Below, in pieces: positions 10,801 through 17,161 of a stretch of 25,754 nucleotides of DNA. The first letter of the stretch is position 1, and the number at the start of each line of letters is the position of its first letter. Origin of the DNA: UBA668 sp031413415 (lineage in GTDB: Bacteria; Actinomycetota; Acidimicrobiia; Acidimicrobiales; Ilumatobacteraceae); contig JANOET010000311.1 of the NCBI GenBank assembly GCA_031413415.1, positions 1 to 25,754 on the forward strand, in the 5' to 3' direction. A program made the position numbers and the translations under genes. A model generated the notes under the pieces. The model was not told the DNA's origin. It searched no databases and worked only from the letters and a program-made list of their open reading frames with translations.

Positions 10801-11141
10801 ACATCGCCCGCGCACAGATCGAGGCAGCCCGAGACGCGCTGGGGAGTCACGACATGTACGCCAAATGGCATTTCCTCCCCGAACACCTCTCAGCCGCCGA
10901 AGCCCGCGTCGACGCGCTCGACACCTGGCACGACTGGGCCGCCGGCAAACCAGTCACACAGGAAAGGCTCGCCGAGGTCGTCGCCACCCTGCACGAGATC
11001 GCCGCACACGAACCCGACAACGGCACCCGCCAACTCGCCGACGTCATCCACGAATGGGCCGAACAGCATGACGTCGAGCCCACCCGGCCGCCCGTGCAAC
11101 AGCACAGAACAATTGCCGCCGGCATCGAGATCGACGTGTAG
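7863..11141 (+). CDS. MobF-family relaxase with RecD-like helicase domain (TrwC/TraA type)
   Basis: This 1092-aa protein nicks oriT, attaches covalently to the 5' end and unwinds the strand for conjugative transfer. Residues 1-300 are the TrwC relaxase domain, with the tyrosine pair Tyr18-Tyr19 plus Tyr22, the block FDATVSAPKSLSVWWAL, and the metal motif LHTH (His167, His169). The third ligand position, His in F TraI (FNHDTSR), reads FRQTTSR here, i.e. Gln156. Residues about 440-810 are a superfamily 1 helicase: Walker A GPAGTGKTT (468-476), Walker B IVDEAG (Asp544, Glu545), VGDHRQLQAVGRGGLF, and AMTRGRDDN near 796-804. From about 870 to 985 it is rich in charged, Ala/Gln helices, probably coiled coil. 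GGGAGGGAG at 7849-7857 is an excellent ribosome site. The gene is intact, with high G/C wobble like the core genome. Confidence 0.93.
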   Translation: MLRVTTLYAGSAAATAKYYTKYLTQAPGEQPGVWSGTQAAGLGLSGEVSTDALEQLLTGFNPLTGLTLGNPLVDRTTANGTMIRAVAGFDATVSAPKSLSVWWALTGDAGLAECHDVAVNAVVDHLDRFGSTTRIRSNGGRLHPDSQGLIVAAFRQTTSRLDDPQLHTHLVISSKVQTDDGRWLALDARVLKQHQRAFGGLYQSVLRAELTHRYGVAFAEIVNGQAEIAGVPTELLEQFSKRAAQVRGELQVKVAEFRQREGRHPTRFEHAALEREAAADTRLHKAANGVADLPTRWRAEAAGIGITADSLGQSIAQAARSVPAPAKVSVAEVIDDLSAERSAWHRMDILRAVTDRLRPQPDMSGERWSRLLDRAVDRVLGECVALDPEGDGTRRQSDGRSVWIEPVAAQVTSHQVLAQEEAILTWVLDSQLDDPQPSTTVTRGELDVLQFDAAAAVAGNDRVVVNVGPAGTGKTTTLAAAVTDLHRHDRPVFGVAPTAKAAKVLGRETGMHADTVAKLLHEWARPDGPGPQWRLPSGTTLIVDEAGMLSTPNMHQLTRLATSEQWRLVLVGDHRQLQAVGRGGLFGEICATSRTVELERIHRFSHDWEAAASLRLRHGDLRALGTYESQGRIIPGSFDEHLDAIASEWIQRHSAGETVAITAATNEHVDEINRTIRQLRARIGDSDTTAIAWIADGPVVVGDIVATRRNHRQLQTTSGDIVRNRELWTVTAVNDDGDLTVTDLSGTSTVTLPAEYATEHVRLGYAATEYGTQSATETASITLAGPATTGRGLYVAMTRGRDDNRVYVVTDSHEMSDARDVLEGIVASDRADIPAVVQRRQLAQQNRQSPRPQPRCQIPDWFHDLRADAADNYRQAREALDDSTAARERHVEVVDTAARRIADANTMCAPFDAALDVAHDAVKQAEAAQRAAQQRLDQSGLRGRRQARTELAAADDTITGTRELLAVAREQASEPYAHRNIARAQIEAARDALGSHDMYAKWHFLPEHLSAAEARVDALDTWHDWAAGKPVTQERLAEVVATLHEIAAHEPDNGTRQLADVIHEWAEQHDVEPTRPPVQQHRTIAAGIEIDV

Positions 11142-11202
11142 CCGGTGTGACAGCCCGACGCCAAGCTTCGACCACCACCAACCCGGGACGGCGCCCCAGA
11201 CG

Positions 11203-11367
11203 TCAGTCGACGGTGATCCCGATGCGTCGCCAGAACACAGCCTCGGCGAGCATTCGCGTTCCAACGTCGCGTGCCCGCTTCGCCTTGTCAGCGCTAAAGA
11301 TCCCGGCCCACCAAATCGAGGGTGTCGAAGTACGACTCGAGCTGAGCGATGCGCCTGCGGTCGACAT
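11203..11367 (-). CDS. small ORF of unknown function, possible last gene of the protease-ACP operon
   Basis: This 54-codon frame starts with ATG 26 bases after the acyl carrier protein stop and runs in the same direction. The C-terminal two thirds look protein-like: IWWAGIFSADKAKRARDV, then GTRMLAEAVFWRRIGITVD and a TGA. I recognise no family. It has no clear ribosome site. The first 15 residues are Ser/Thr-rich and could be spurious, so it may be the tail of a truncated gene and not a complete one. A second frame across 11300-11390 also reads plausibly (RRIAQLESYFDTLDLVGRD) before a stop, which could mean an old frameshifted gene remnant between the operon and the relaxase. Confidence 0.3.
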   Translation of the reverse strand: MSTAGASLSSSRTSTPSIWWAGIFSADKAKRARDVGTRMLAEAVFWRRIGITVD

Positions 11368-11393
11368 CAGCGGTTCGGTGCGCTCTGCTGTCG

Positions 11394-11642
11394 TCAGGCA
11401 GAAGCACTTCCGGTCGACGCCGCTACCCTCGCGAAGAGTTGGCGCGCGGTCATCTGCCCGACCTCAGCCGGCTCAAGCTCGAGGTCGATGCCTCCGTCGC
11501 CCGCACACATCAGCAGTTCTACCCACATCAAGGAGTCGACGTCCTGAGCAGCCAGAGGAACGTCTGGATCCACCGGGATGCCCAAGATAGCCATTCGACT
11601 TAGAGAGCGTGCTACAGCCTCTTCGACGCTGGGAGAATTCAC
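11394..11642 (-). CDS. acyl carrier protein (phosphopantetheine-binding)
   Basis: This 82-aa protein has the layout of an acyl/peptidyl carrier: an N-terminal helix (SVEEAVARSLSRM), a loop with DPDVPL, the DSL motif in QDVDSLMWVELLM with Ser37 as expected phosphopantetheine site, then an acidic stretch DLELEPAEV and a helix TARQLFARVAAS. It differs from the housekeeping fatty-acid AcpP (no GADSLD motif) and resembles stand-alone carriers of specialised pathways. The GTG start overlaps the GNAT stop (GTGA), implying translational coupling. No ketosynthase, adenylation or thioesterase gene is in the window, so loading must come from elsewhere. The carrier assignment rests on length, the DSL site and flanking helices. 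Confidence 0.75.
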   Translation of the reverse strand: MNSPSVEEAVARSLSRMAILGIPVDPDVPLAAQDVDSLMWVELLMCAGDGGIDLELEPAEVGQMTARQLFARVAASTGSASA

Positions 11643-12187
11643 AGAATACCTAGCTCAGCATTCATTGCACTCAACCTTTCCAGAGATTGCGGTGTCATCG
11701 ATAGTATGTGCTGGTCCCAGTATCGGCCCTGGAAGTACCGGTACTCCACAAGAGTAGCCTCATGCCGCAGCACCTGCCGACTGACAAGGCCTTTGAGTGG
11801 GGAGAAGTTCCAGTCCGGTACATCCATGTAGATCTTGCGGACGTCATACACATCGAAGGTCTTGTGAACAGCGAGCTCAAAGGCGAGCAGGAAGCAAATG
11901 CGCGACGATGCGGAGTGAATGAATCGAACACCCGCGAACCGGCAGTGTCTATTGTGCGAATCCATGGCGTAGATGGAGAACATTCCGATGCACGTGTCAT
12001 TGGACAGATCAAACACGAGATCATTGGATTGCACCCCATCCCACAAAGACTGTGCATATGCGTCGGGCGAAGGTTGATCGACCAGTCTCCACCGTGCCGC
12101 AAGATCGCCAGACAACTCCAACCGACGAAGGTGCTCATAATCCGCGCGCTCTACCGGTCTCAGGCGGACTCTTGTGCGGACGTCCAC
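11639..12187 (-). CDS. GNAT-family acyltransferase-like protein
   Basis: This 182-aa protein opens as a RimJ/RimL-type N-acyltransferase: VRLRPVERADYEHLRRLE in strand/helix 1, then a region with RWRLVDQPSPDAYAQSLWDG. The later block VRKIYMDVPDWN resembles the strand and helix near the acceptor site, and YRYFQGRYWDQHILSM is the usual last strand. The acetyl-CoA pyrophosphate loop (normally Q/RxxGxG/A) is not evident at IHSASSRICFLLAFEL, so the donor may be a carrier-bound acyl group and not free acyl-CoA. That is an inference encouraged by the overlapping ACP gene. The GTG start follows the lipoprotein stop without a gap, with GAGGA in the end of that gene as ribosome site. Related GNATs sit beside carriers in biosynthetic loci. 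Confidence 0.72.
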   Translation of the reverse strand: MDVRTRVRLRPVERADYEHLRRLELSGDLAARWRLVDQPSPDAYAQSLWDGVQSNDLVFDLSNDTCIGMFSIYAMDSHNRHCRFAGVRFIHSASSRICFLLAFELAVHKTFDVYDVRKIYMDVPDWNFSPLKGLVSRQVLRHEATLVEYRYFQGRYWDQHILSMTPQSLERLSAMNAELGIL

Positions 12188-13414
12188 TCAACCCGTCCTC
12201 GAGTTGGCGACTGCAACCCGATCGATCAAGCCTGTCGGCCCAACCCCGATTGAGGACGCAAGTCGCAGCTCGGACAGTGTCGGCGGGCGATGGTCGACCT
12301 TCATCAACTGCACGCCCGATGTGCCTGCCTTCAGCACGCCAATCCATACCTCGCCGTCAACCGCCTTCAACTCGCCGAGAAGAACGGCCGCATTCAAGTC
12401 ACCTTCCGTCGGTTCAGCAGATGTGGTGTAGTAGATGTCAAGAGGCTCGTCGGGTAGGTGCAGAAGGATTATTGGGTTAGTTCCGCCGCTCGATGCTGAG
12501 AACAGAACCGAAACTCCATCCCTGGAGCGGACAAAAATTGAACCTTTGGTCCCACCCGAGATCTGCAAGTCGACCCCCACGCCCCGATACGAGTCCAGGA
12601 GCGATAGCGGCACCGACGAGAGACTGAGAGAGCGTGTTGCGGGGTTCTGCTCAAGCCACCTGTCCTCAGGCTTTGGCGCTCCGTCTATTCGCTCAAGGCT
12701 CTCAAGGCTCGATATGTCGTCCTTGGTTCCGCCCTGGGTTTCAACGGCGACAGCATCAGCGCTGAGAGCCACCAGATACGACAACGTGTCCGACGCGCCC
12801 TGAGTAACCATTGACGAGCTCAGCAGCCGATCGAACCGGGGGCCCGACGCACCATCGAAGGCCACACCGACTTTGGAGCGCGTCGTGGCCGAGAAGGTCG
12901 CTGCCCAAGCGGCGCCACTGTCGCTGAGATATCCCTTGGGCACCACTTGCATCCCAATCAGCTTGCTGTCGGGGGACGGCACCAGGTCGATCGTGCCAGT
13001 CCAGACGGGCAGCACCGCCACCTCGACGATCGACCCGGCGTCGATTATCGAGCCGGAGTGATTCGCTACGACGCTCTCGACCTGCACGGTGACGGTCTCG
13101 TACTCGTAGGCGGATCCGAAGGAATCCAACGCCTGATGCGCTCTCAAGTCGACGACGGTGCCGTAGGCCAGAATCTCCGTCCGTCGCAGAACCTGCGACA
13201 GCATCAGCGAGCCGGAGTCCACGTGGTCAACCGGATTACCTGTTGCCGCCTTGGCGACGGTGTCGCTCACATCCACGCCGGTACCTGCAGACTTGGCAGG
13301 CGACGGCTGGGCCTCACCTGACGCGCACGATGCCGCCAGAAGCAAGATCCCGGTCACTACCGCTATCACAGGCCGCATACGTCTGCGGTGTGTCGAGCTT
13401 CCTAACATGATCAT
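12188..13414 (-). CDS. large lipoprotein of unknown family
   Basis: I do not recognise a family. The protein begins with Arg/His-rich residues, then a hydrophobic stretch (PVIAVVTGILLLAASCASG) with lipobox LAAS-Cys, so it should be exported and lipid-anchored on the outer face of the membrane. The mature part, about 380 residues, is beta-rich, with a segment EILAYGTVVDLRAH followed by ETVTVQVESVV, reminiscent of putative protease-associated or stress-sensor domains, but nothing diagnostic. I chose the ATG at 13414 because GGAAGG (13420-13425) lies five bases upstream. An in-frame GTG at 13435 would overlap the protease stop. It is the second gene in the minus-strand operon, 17 bases after the protease, and its G/C content is lower than in the gyrase region. 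It has no visible catalytic motif. Confidence 0.75.
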   Translation of the reverse strand: MIMLGSSTHRRRMRPVIAVVTGILLLAASCASGEAQPSPAKSAGTGVDVSDTVAKAATGNPVDHVDSGSLMLSQVLRRTEILAYGTVVDLRAHQALDSFGSAYEYETVTVQVESVVANHSGSIIDAGSIVEVAVLPVWTGTIDLVPSPDSKLIGMQVVPKGYLSDSGAAWAATFSATTRSKVGVAFDGASGPRFDRLLSSSMVTQGASDTLSYLVALSADAVAVETQGGTKDDISSLESLERIDGAPKPEDRWLEQNPATRSLSLSSVPLSLLDSYRGVGVDLQISGGTKGSIFVRSRDGVSVLFSASSGGTNPIILLHLPDEPLDIYYTTSAEPTEGDLNAAVLLGELKAVDGEVWIGVLKAGTSGVQLMKVDHRPPTLSELRLASSIGVGPTGLIDRVAVANSRTG

Positions 13415-13431
13415 CGGGACCTTCCGCCTCG

Positions 13432-14520
13432 TCACAACGCTTGAGCCATGAACTCATCAACATATGCGGGGCCATTGGTCCCGTTTGTTACCTTGATTCG
13501 CATCTCGTAGCCATCGAACGCTCCAAATGGATTACTAGTCGAAGCAGCGGGATTCCACGCTGTTGAGTTGGTTGTGGTTTGATTTGAGATGAGGTACTCA
13601 GTGCCTATACTCGGCGAGTTGAAGTCGTGATGATTGTTGAACCCCTGGTAGACACAGCTATTCGGCGAGACGGATGTCGGGTACGTCCTCGGCGTGCGAT
13701 AGAACTTGTAGTTTATTCCTCCACTAGTTCCGGAGGCCATCTTGAAATAGAATCTGAGTCGATAGTCCTTGATCTCCCCTTCGGTCTCAACGATGTGTCG
13801 CTGCTCGATAGTCGAGTTGTTGGCATTCAACGAAGCGTACTTCGCGCCTGAGTGGCCAGTCCCGCTGATCAGGGAGGTACCCGACGTCGTCCAGTACTTC
13901 AGGCCGTCTTCGAATCCAGCGTTAGCTGTAACGACACCCGTGCCGTTACGGAAGAGCGCCTGCGCTTCGTCATCGGCGGTCAGGTTGGGCGGGTTTGTCC
14001 AGTCGCCTCGGCACGTCGCCATTAAGGGCGTACCCGTAACCACGTTATCCGGAACGCCCGAGTGCGACATGCCATGAGCGTGTCCGAACTCGTGAGCGAT
14101 GACCGACGGCAGGACAGCGTTGGTGATCGTGGCCGCGTCAATGACAATGAAGTTCGGCGTACAGCCTGTTCCTGCGTACCCGCTAGCGTTTCCAAGAGTG
14201 ATTTCGAAGGTGCCGGGCGGCAGTTGCCCGTTCACGAGTTGGGCTAGGTTGGTTTGTAGGAACGATTGCCCGTTGAGATTTGTGGCTTCTGTCCAGCTTG
14301 CCGCCGCAGCGTCGATAATGGCTTTCTGGGGCCCGGATAGCCCGGAGTTGGTTGGATAGCCGTATTTGATGGTCGGGGTGTAGTCGCAGCCGTTCGCCTT
14401 TACGGGCGGAAACCTTGGGTGAGACTGACCTACCTGCGCCATCGCAGACGCCGCTGGCACTTCAATGAGCGCCGCAGCGGTCAGTGCCACCGCTGCGCGT
14501 CGCGTCTTGCGACCTGACAT
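13432..14520 (-). CDS. secreted metzincin-type zinc metalloprotease with C-terminal carbohydrate-binding-like domain
   Basis: The 362-aa protein starts with a Sec signal peptide (MSGRKTRRAAVALTAAALIE, cleavage near ASA-MAQ). Residues 35-195 form a matrixin/metzincin-like protease: the zinc site HEFGHAHGMSH supplies His143, His147 and His153 with catalytic Glu144, and the Met-turn is LMATC with Met167. Residues about 198-362 start with NAGFEDGLKYWTTSGT and read as a beta-sandwich like those in carbohydrate-binding or adhesion modules. It acts outside the cell, and the substrate is unknown. The ATG has a strong GAGGGGG (14527-14533) six bases upstream. It is the first gene of a tightly packed operon with a lipoprotein, a GNAT and a carrier protein, an unusual companion set for a protease. 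Confidence 0.9.
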   Translation of the reverse strand: MSGRKTRRAAVALTAAALIEVPAASAMAQVGQSHPRFPPVKANGCDYTPTIKYGYPTNSGLSGPQKAIIDAAAASWTEATNLNGQSFLQTNLAQLVNGQLPPGTFEITLGNASGYAGTGCTPNFIVIDAATITNAVLPSVIAHEFGHAHGMSHSGVPDNVVTGTPLMATCRGDWTNPPNLTADDEAQALFRNGTGVVTANAGFEDGLKYWTTSGTSLISGTGHSGAKYASLNANNSTIEQRHIVETEGEIKDYRLRFYFKMASGTSGGINYKFYRTPRTYPTSVSPNSCVYQGFNNHHDFNSPSIGTEYLISNQTTTNSTAWNPAASTSNPFGAFDGYEMRIKVTNGTNGPAYVDEFMAQAL

Positions 14521-14559
14521 GGTTTACCCCCTCACTAGATCTGGCCAGTGAAGCATTGT

Positions 14560-14576
14560 GTTGACAAACAGTCAAC
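14560..14576. repeat. inverted repeat in the leader of the protease operon
   Basis: GTTGAC (14560-14565) and GTCAAC (14571-14576) form a perfect 6-bp inverted repeat around a 5-base spacer. It lies 40 bases upstream of the protease start and downstream of the promoter-like elements, a position suiting a repressor operator or an RNA hairpin. Each arm also contains TTGAC, like a -35 box, but no matching -10 is visible. Confidence 0.4.
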
Positions 14577-14607
14577 GACCAATTGGCCGCGGCACGTCTA
14601 TTTACCA

Positions 14608-14634
14608 ATCATATCCGGACTAGTCGAGTCACAA
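14608..14634 (-). promoter_or_regulatory. candidate promoter of the protease operon
   Basis: On the minus strand TTGTGA (14629-14634) and TATGAT (14608-14613) are 15 bases apart. The -10 matches TATAAT at five of six positions, while the spacer is shorter than ideal. Transcription would start near 14601, giving an 80-base leader that includes the inverted repeat. The base composition here is AT-richer than in the surrounding DNA. Confidence 0.35.
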
Positions 14635-14795
14635 AAGATCTCTGGGTCCATCTATCGAGTGCCCTATTGAGAGTACTTACCGCTAGGTAGAGCAAAGGGA
14701 GACGGACGTGCACGAGCGTGAGTCCACAAGCCCTCCGGGGTGAAGAGAGTTACAACGCAAAATCGTCCCGCTTCGACGTGCGAGTGGGCGGTTAC

Positions 14796-15362
14796 CTACG
14801 TCGTGGCGTGAAAGTCTATGCCGAAGCCACCGCCATCCGTTGTACCTTCGGCGGGACCGAGAGCGATCGGGACACCATCGTTGTCGTACGTCACGACCAC
14901 GGGAAATGAGTTCGGACCAAGGGACATTTCGACTTCGTCAAGGGCTGCCTCGACCGTGGACGGGACGGTGTCGCAGGCGTCCTCTGGAACGGTCAGCGAC
15001 CCATTCCAGCCGCCCTCGCCAGCTTCCGGTGGACCCACCAGTACGGAAACCCCGTTCGACACCTTGAAGGCACAGATCAGGCTGCCTCGCATGTCCCAGG
15101 AGGAGACTGTCATGGTGTAGTTCGCAACTGCTCGAGACGCCCATGTCTGCCGCGCCGACGCGAGTTGCTCGGTTTGACTATTGCCAGCAACAGGTGGCTC
15201 GTACGTTGCACTTGTTCGTGACGCCTCACCGGAACCCTGTGTCGAGCTGGCAGCATCAGCGGCGCATGAAACGAGGCCGATACAGAGCAGGCCCACGCTC
15301 ACAGGTCTGGCAACCTTGCCGATCAGACCGCTAAGTGCCGACGCGCTGAGAGTAGTGGCCAC
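14796..15362 (-). CDS. DUF6174-like lipoprotein
   Basis: After a lipobox (GLVSC) the mature part begins with a Ser/Thr-rich linker. A domain follows with ARQTWASRAVANYTMTVSSW, a Cys-containing strand (SLICAFKVSNGVSVLV), TVEAALDEVE and VVVTYDNDGVPIALG, ending in GGGFGIDF. This pattern of a helix with Y/F-T, a Cys strand, a helix and a 'TYD..G.P' strand fits DUF6174, small exported proteins of unknown function. The GTG at 15362 gives a normal lipoprotein signal with Lys and Arg before the hydrophobic core. The frame stays open for another 84 codons upstream, to 15614, where the transposase remnant ends. The real start is therefore uncertain. It points the same way as the protease operon but is separated by 275 bases. 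Confidence 0.6.
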   Translation of the reverse strand: MATTLSASALSGLIGKVARPVSVGLLCIGLVSCAADAASSTQGSGEASRTSATYEPPVAGNSQTEQLASARQTWASRAVANYTMTVSSWDMRGSLICAFKVSNGVSVLVGPPEAGEGGWNGSLTVPEDACDTVPSTVEAALDEVEMSLGPNSFPVVVTYDNDGVPIALGPAEGTTDGGGFGIDFHATT

Positions 15363-15610
15363 CTCAGAACTCTGCCCTGCCCACCTAGAGGCCGTCAATG
15401 GGTGACTGGCTTGGGTGTATCGATCAGCCAAGCGAACATGAACCTGCGCGAGGACCTCCCCGTGCAAGAGCACCAGACCGAAATAGATCCACTTGCCAGG
15501 AATCTCGCCTTCCCGGAACTCGATGTTGATCGCATACGTCTCTGGAGGGGTGACATGAAGGACGCGTTTCTCGTGGCGTTGGCCAACCAGAGATTGTGGC
15601 GCTCCGGACT
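15363..15610 (-). other. unassigned in-frame segment, possible remnant of a truncated gene
   Basis: This stretch is open in the same frame as the DUF6174-like gene. It encodes a protein-like segment (INIEFREGEIPGKWIYFG, then LHGEVLAQVHVRLADRYTQA) that I cannot assign. It sits between the lipoprotein signal and the end of the ISL3 remnant. It may be the tail of an older gene cut by the insertion sequence and joined in frame by chance. Confidence 0.3.
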
Positions 15611-16105
15611 TCACGGTGGGGTGAGTCGGTCGAGGAGGGTCCAGTTGGGCTTGCCGGCGTAGAGCAAGGCGCGGATGCGGTAATGCGGCTCGAAGCGTCG
15701 GAAGCCGAACGCGGTGCGCTTGACGTGTTTCACCAGGTTGTTGATGGCTTCGGTCGACCCGTTGGACACGTGCGCCGGGTGCCAGACGACGATCCGTTGG
15801 GCCCAGTTGCCGATGGTGCGGCCGAGGCGACGGACCTCGAACGGCATGTTCCCTTCGGTGAAGTCACGGGCGATCTCCGCGACCCACACGGTGGCGAGCT
15901 CCGGGTCGGTGGTCGTAGATTTGACGCACGACTTCTTTCGCGTTCCACGCGCACCACACCTCCCGGTGCGGATCACCTGCTTCCAGGAGCCCGCGTAGAC
16001 GTTCCATGCCATCGACGGTCAACCGTTGGGTGGCCATCACCAGCCGGCGACGAGCACGGTAGAGCGGGTCGTCCGTGCGGCCACGATGACCGACCGTTGT
16101 GGCTC
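15611..16105 (-). pseudogene. ISL3-family transposase remnant (C-terminal part, frameshifted)
   Basis: Only the C-terminal third of a DDE transposase is present. In one frame it reads GHRGRTDDPLYRARRRL and GLLEAGDPHREVWCAWNAKE. After a frameshift near 15903-15915 a second frame continues with AEIARDFTEGNMPFEVRRLG, then AWHPAHVSNG-like and TEAINNLVKHVKRTAFGFRR, ending in RIRALLYAGKPNWTLL. Those last blocks are the hallmark of ISL3 transposases (DDE_Tnp_ISL3). The N-terminal zinc-finger/HTH part and most of the catalytic core are absent, and I see no terminal inverted repeats, so it cannot move on its own. Its start abuts a permease fragment on the opposite strand. Confidence 0.88.
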
Positions 16106-16689
16106 GTTTCGATCCGGACGGCGCTTGGTCGAACAGCGGCGATGGGTTCATCCTCTCTTCGGCCGCGAAGCGCCTGGGAGTCGAGTACCTCCCAGAGCTT
16201 GCAGTCTTCTCCGGATTCAGCGACCCCACGGCCGCACGGGCGTTGGTGAAGTCGGCAGGATTCAATGAGCAACTGCTTGGGTTCCGCCGTGAGTACACGC
16301 CAATTCCTATGGCCAAGGCCGCATCGTTGGCTCGCTTCGGCCTGCTTGCCATGTTCGGGGTGGTCGTCTATCTCGTCACCGGTTCGCAGGTTCGCGGTCT
16401 TCGACGAGACACGTGGCTGCTCTATGCGGTGGGTGTTCCGTCGACCAAAGCGCGCAGTGTGCTGCTATGGCAGATGGGCACACTGTTCATCCTCGGCGTC
16501 TCGCTCGGGCTGATGACAGCCATAGCCGGAGTCGGACTCGTCGTATCGCACAGTGACGGCGTCGACCTTGCCTTGCCGTGGGCTGAGTTCGGGGGTACGG
16601 CATTGCTAGCGGGTGGGATCTGCGTGCTCGCCACAGAAGTCTCCTCACGTCGGCTACTTCGAGAGTCAAGTAGCTCCCAGTGGGACTGA
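16099..16689 (+). pseudogene. FtsX-type ABC transporter permease, C-terminal fragment
   Basis: The last about 110 residues look like the C-terminal FtsX domain of a MacB/LolE-like permease: three membrane helices (ARFGLLAMFGVVVYLVTGSQ, LLWQMGTLFILGVSLGLM, FGGTALLAGGICVLATEVSS). The cytoplasmic loop between the first two is typical (LRRDTWLLYAVGVPSTKA, with the 'lyavG.p...A' coupling motif). About 80 residues before the first helix look like the end of an extracytoplasmic domain. Most of the gene, including the N-terminal helix and the ABC ATPase partner, is missing, and the fragment begins exactly where the transposase remnant begins on the other strand. There is no ribosome site at its first GTG, so it is probably not expressed. 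Confidence 0.75.
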
Positions 16690-17161
16690 CGCATACGGCC
16701 AGTCCTCGACGCGGATGGTGAATCTGCGCTGCGGTCGCATTGTTTGCCTACTGAACTGCACTCCACGACAGGCGCTCAAGTAACCCGCGTCCGCCTACGA
16801 CGACCCCTCGAGGTCGAGTCCACTGGTCGCCCGTGTCGGCGGTGAGATAAGAGTCACGTCGCTCACGACGGCTGAGCGGATCGTGGTCGCCGCTGTCGAA
16901 CTGGGTGGACTCCGGCGGACCCGATGTGCCCACGCTAGGTCTCTCGTCACCCCGATCTTGATGGTGGTTCGCGTGATCGCCGTGTCACAAAATCGACCGA
17001 TCGGCGGGCCGGCAGCTGGCCAATCATGGCCACCGTGGACGTTGGCGTTGCGACAATTCCGACGAGACATTTTTGCTGGGGGTGACTTGATATGGGTTTG
17101 GCCGGCTCGTACGTTGCGCCAGCCATTCGCACTCGAGCGGCTGGATTTGTGGGAGGAATGA
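16690..17161. other. intergenic region upstream of the RHS gene, no convincing gene
   Basis: About 470 bases with no recognisable coding region. Open frames exist on both strands, but their amino-acid content is Arg/Ser/Thr-rich shadow-like sequence with no motif. The only clear signal is the ribosome site GGGAGG at 17151-17156 for the RHS gene. The promoter of that gene must lie here, but I found no convincing -35/-10 pair. Confidence 0.5.

Larger units (their letters stand above)
7042..11202 (+). mobile_element. putative integrated mobilizable element (Xis-like HTH + MobF relaxase)
   Basis: Accessory DNA begins immediately after the tRNA-Ile. It contains a cluster of inverted repeats, an excisionase-type HTH gene and a full-length MobF relaxase, all on the plus strand. 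That content fits an actinobacterial integrative mobilizable element. I see no tyrosine or serine integrase, no TraG/TraD-type coupling ATPase, and no second copy of the tRNA 3' end downstream, so the right boundary is unknown; I place it in the gap after the relaxase. The element may have lost its integrase, or may extend further with later insertions. Confidence 0.5.

Noticed and set aside
14718..14909. Short plus-strand frame between the protease and lipoprotein genes
   Set aside because: It overlaps the end of the minus-strand DUF6174-like gene and lacks any recognisable motif.
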